Assembly: GCF_020283565.1 (NCBI RefSeq)
Contig: NC_060060.1
Coordinates: forward strand, 1,922,001 to 1,986,000
Source: Trifolium pratense
Lineage: Eukaryota > Streptophyta > Magnoliopsida > Fabales > Fabaceae
Reading direction: 5' to 3'
DNA: 64,000 bases
In this document: piece after piece, positions 60,206-64,000 of the stretch
How the letters are laid out: the number at the start of each line of letters is the position of its first letter
How positions within the stretch are numbered: the first letter of the stretch is position 1
Program-made: the position numbers and the translations under genes
Notes under the pieces: generated by a model
Databases searched by the model: none
The model's input: the letters and a program-made list of their open reading frames with translations, nothing else
What the model was told of the DNA's origin: nothing

Positions 60206-62940
60206 AGCATTTTTTCTTTATCTAAACGTTGATAAATATTATTCTCATGATTAAACATAAAAAATTCAAAGAAAAAACCAATATTATTTGCATTATTGTT
60301 TCTAAAAATGTCTGCACATGCTGCTTAACTAGGATTATCCAAAGATGTATATCTTACATTGAGGGCTCCAACGTTTATTGCAAATATCTAAAACAGCTTA
60401 GATGGAATTAAGGTAGAAGAAAACCAATTCTAAATAGCAAGAGAAAAAGGACATTGCAAAAATAAATATGAAGAGGACTCTGGTTGCTTGTTACATAACT
60501 TACACATCTAGGGTAAGTAGCAACATCAGGTGCTAAGTTCCCTATGATCTTAATTAGACCAATCTTTCTACTGACCAACATGGGCATAGAAGAAGTAACC
60601 ATATTTGAGAAGTACAAGTCGTTTTGTCTCATATTTAAAAAATACTTTATAATTTTAGCCGCTAAACAACTTAAAAAAAATGTTGAATTATGTTTGAAAA
60701 ATATGAAAGAGTAAAAAATTTAAAACTAATAAATTAATAATAGATTAATGCAATCTATCATACTAATATGAATTAGTTTCTAGTTCTAATTTTGGATTAG
60801 TACTAATATGATTTATTAATTTTTAACAAATTACAAATTAATTAAAAAAAGGGATTTACATTACCAACATCATGGGAAATCATTTTTTTTTATCATGATA
60901 TTGGTATGAAGTTTCCTCCACCGTTAGCGATGACTATTTTTCATCGGAAAACTTATGGAGCAAACAAGGTGAGTTATATCCTACCAATCGAATTTTTTCC
61001 ATATGCATGAGCTATAAATCAAACCCTTGATCACATGCTTAAAAGGACCAAAATCCTTACCACCTGAACAGTTGAACCGATTCATTATTAGTAATATTTA
61101 ATTTCCTTCTTTATTAAAAAAAGAAAATAGTTTTTTCTTTGGTATTCCGCCACTTAAAAATGGTGGATTTCTAATAGTTTTTTTTTTTTGACTTAAGATT
61201 TCTAATTTTATTTATTTTTTGGATAAATTCTAATAGATTTCTAAAAGTAGAATATTTTGGTATTTAATTTTTAATGTAAGGTATAGTTTTTTTTACAATT
61301 AATGTAAGGTAGTTTGGTATATAATTTTAACTAAAGGTCATTTTTGGAAAAAAGAAAATCCTTATAGATATTGGACTTTATCTAACAAAAATTACATCAT
61401 AGTAAATATATATAACATTAACATTGTAACGGTATCATCTACCAAAAAAAAAAAATGGTAACGGTATATATCAAGAGAATATCTATATAAATGCATCAAA
61501 AAGATCCATATCTATATAAATAATAATAGGTCATCGATTAGTCCCACTGACACACTTGACGAGAGACACAAGAATTGGAGAAATTAAAGCAAAATCGATC
61601 GCCATAGGTATTATTCAATTCTTTCTAATTTTATTTTATTATAATCCTACCCTAGCATATTATTTTTTATTATTATTCATCATCACGTTGGATCAGCATC
61701 ATAGTAAACAAATATAGTACGGTACGTTATTAAGATGACTTCACTTTTATTTTTAACATGTTCATATGTAATGTACAATTTCTTTTTCCTTTTAAACCGG
61801 GTTGTCTCTTAGATTTGACAAGCTTTATTTTTTAGGGAATTTTGACAATTATTTTTAAACCGGGATTATATTATTTTATTTTTTAGGGAATTTTGACAAT
61901 TATTTTTTATCAATAATTGTATTTATATTAGAATTATGTCAAATTTAAATTAATTAGATAAAAAGAATAATTTTAAATAGAGTTATAATTTTACTTTGAT
62001 TAATAGTAATTTTGTAACCAAAAAGATATAATAGAAATTTAAAATCCCATTAAGCTGTGTCAAAAAAAAACACTCATTTATGTACCAAAAAAACATTTAC
62101 CTACAAAAAATCCCATCAAGTTATCCTATCCTATTAATCCTAATTTAGAGATCCATAACAAATGTTTGCTCGATTTATGCTTAATTTTCTCGCTTAATCC
62201 AACATTTACCTAAAAAATACTATAAATATATCATCTTCTATTTACAAAATTATTATTATCTCCTGTACTCTAATTAAAAAACTTTACACCAAATTAGAAA
62301 AGGTAGTCTCTTCGTATAATAATAACATAAATATCTTTGCTTTGAGTCATAGTTGAATTATGATATTTCAATGATTTCTGATCGTGTTTATTATATATGC
62401 ATTCTTAATTATGATAATCCCCAGTTTCATCTCTTGTGAGATTATGACACATTTATATTTGAATAAAATTCAATTTAGTTCCTAAACCTATGAAACATGA
62501 ACATAGATACGAACACTTGACATGATAAATTTAAGAATATGACATAATTTAATGGAATAATATGTGTCGGTGTCGGATACCGACGCACGTCGGACATCGA
62601 CATGTGTCAGACACAGAGACACACTTAATTTGAGGAGTGTCCGTGATTCATAGTCCTAAAGTATGACTTTCAATTCATACCCAAAACTATGTAAATATAA
62701 TAAGGGTCATGCTAACCGGTGACCCGGGGCACTGGTTAAGGAAACCAAAAAAAAGAAAATTTTGAATAGAAAAAAATATTTTTTAAACTTTTGAGGAGTT
62801 GACTCTACAAACTCCAATATCAAATTACTAATAATCAGTCCCTAAAGTTTATAAAATTCACCAATTAAGTCTATGCTATTAAGATTAAATTGACTGATTT
62901 TATATACTTTAAGAACTATTTATATTGTTTAGGAATTAAA
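60206..62940. other. AT-rich spacer next to HAC copy B
   Basis: No gene seen. Contains a copy of the GGTGTCGGATACCGACG repeat (62548-62660) and a single GTGCCCC-type MITE end (62707-62745). Phrases such as AGGGAATTTTGACAATTATTTTT occur twice near 61835 and 61885. Confidence 0.45.
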
Positions 62941-63142
62941 CCGGAAGGAGAGTCATAGTTTAGGAGATGGTTTGTTCTATGTATTTTTTCTGAATGCTAT
63001 TCATATTGGTGTTTATATGCATGCATTTAAAATAATCTTTGTTTCTGTCTTTCGAATTTACGTTTGTTGGAATTTTCTCTAACTGTTGCTTGTTGAATAT
63101 GTTTTTGGCTTCAGAACAAATATTTTATAATAGAGCTAGACA

Positions 63143-63848
63143 ATGCCGCCCAAGGGTTCTCATCTTGAGAATACTTGGATACAAATGCCAACAAGTTCTT
63201 CATCATATGTCTCAAACGTTCCACGGAAGAGAGCCTTTGATGAATTATGCAATCAAGTAGTGTTGTCCGCAAATTGGCGTGATCATCCTGATATGGCATA
63301 CAACCGCCGATGGATGAGAAACAAAATGTAAGTGATTTGTGTTTCACATTAACAGTGTTTGCATTTAATTCAACTTTTATATTGCAATTGAGTTTAGACT
63401 TTACTAACAATGAATTTTTACTTCAGTTCAAAATTGATCAGTTTTGGAATTGAGAATGAGGGAGTTGCAGCTAAGGTGGAATGGTTTCTATTTTTGAGTG
63501 CTGATTCAAAGGTTTGTTTCTTGAATGCAAGATTTTATTAGCTATTAATATTTTAGTCAATAAGAGGATCAAATGCAAGTTATACATGTATGATGTTAAT
63601 TAAGCATAACTGTTATATTTGGCAGGAAGCATATATGAACCGGGAGACATTGAATCAGCGCGTGAATATTCAATTGGAATATAGAAAGATATATGGCGTG
63701 CAAAAAGCGGAACTATGTCAGCATTCTATTGTTCCTGAGCTGCCTTGTTTACCTGAATCAATCACCACATTTGCTGATATGCATGTGCTTTATGACTTGT
63801 ACGTTTCTGGCCGTGGAAGCTATTTGCCTCAGCAACATGCAAATAACG
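63143..63848 (+). CDS. HAC1-like histone acetyltransferase, copy B, first three exons (runs off the window)
   Basis: Exons 63143-63327, 63427-63511 and 63626-63848 have the same lengths (185, 85 and 223 nt) and phases as the first three exons of copy A. The next exon would start at 64001, because the window ends exactly on the acceptor CTTTTGCAG. The 164 encoded residues differ from copy A at only about ten positions, for example S/C and M/V in exon 1 and Q/R, H/N, G/E, S/C, K/T and H/R in exon 3. The start [12 protein letters not shown] is shared. Copy A predicts the acidic exon, PHD-like fingers and KAT11 domain beyond the edge. It is transcribed away from copy A. Whether copy B keeps the TAZ2 region cannot be seen here. 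Confidence 0.9.
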
Positions 63849-64000
63849 GTATGTGTAAATTGTGATTTCACTCCTTACTTGTGCCATATTGATTTTATCA
63901 TTGGAGCTATATTACTGACTTTGTGCTTCTTTTCTTGCTGGAATTATTTTGTTTTCAATAAAATGTATTGCTTTACCTATTTAATTTTCTACTTTTGCAG

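Overview
This window is nuclear DNA from a dicot plant, most likely a legume of the Medicago/Trifolium group. The evidence is a very AT-rich background, GT-AG introns in every multi-exon gene, a Kunitz-type inhibitor, and a dense mix of small plant transposons: Mutator-like foldbacks, Stowaway and PIF/Harbinger elements, CACTA, Helitrons, SINEs, LINE relics and LTR pieces. The species is an inference. All gene models were spliced by hand, and every internal junction was checked for GT/AG sites and frame.

Genes, left to right. (1) 3966-6258 (-): a plant-conserved protein of unknown function, at least 249 aa in four exons, with its C-terminus unresolved. (2) 12740-18155 (-): an eight-exon gene for a 594-aa plant protein of unknown function, possibly a beta-propeller scaffold. 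(3) 21376-22035 (+): a secreted Kunitz-type protease inhibitor, intronless, 219 aa, directly downstream of a tandem array of foldback repeats. (4) 22603-26200 (-): a two-exon gene for a Rpr2/Rpp21/SNM1-type RNase P/MRP-like zinc protein (285 aa), with a 5'-truncated LINE in its intron. (5) 29854-31481 (-), with a 5' leader exon near 36.1-36.3 kb: a VMA21-like V-ATPase assembly factor (104 aa), with a small LTR-type element in the 4.6-kb leader intron. (6) 48054-53264 (-): a 13-exon CBP/p300-type (HAC1-like) histone acetyltransferase of 1217 aa. (7) 63143 to the right edge (+): the first three exons of a second, very similar HAC gene in divergent, head-to-head orientation.

The rest is mainly transposon-derived. 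Elements delimited by both termini and target-site duplications (TSDs) are a 996-bp Mutator-like foldback (11315-12310), a 221-bp mini-MULE (27003-27223), a 3437-bp CACTA element (55444-58880), two PIF/Harbinger-like elements (36495-37426 and 58984-60033) and three SINEs. A Helitron at 27253-28141 still carries the C-terminal helicase motif of its RepHel protein. The 9.9-kb spacer between the two HAC genes is built from nested insertions, including the CACTA and one Harbinger element. The interval 37.5-47.7 kb has no recognisable gene; it holds a perfect-looking 321-bp tandem duplication, a long direct repeat pair, a Helitron 3' end and several foldback elements.

The genes do not form a pathway; this is ordinary dispersed plant gene order. 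The most interesting points are the divergent HAC duplication, copy A's in-frame TGA followed by a decayed TAZ2-like segment, and the duplicated SUMO-interaction-like motifs in copy A. I see no clearly new multi-gene system.
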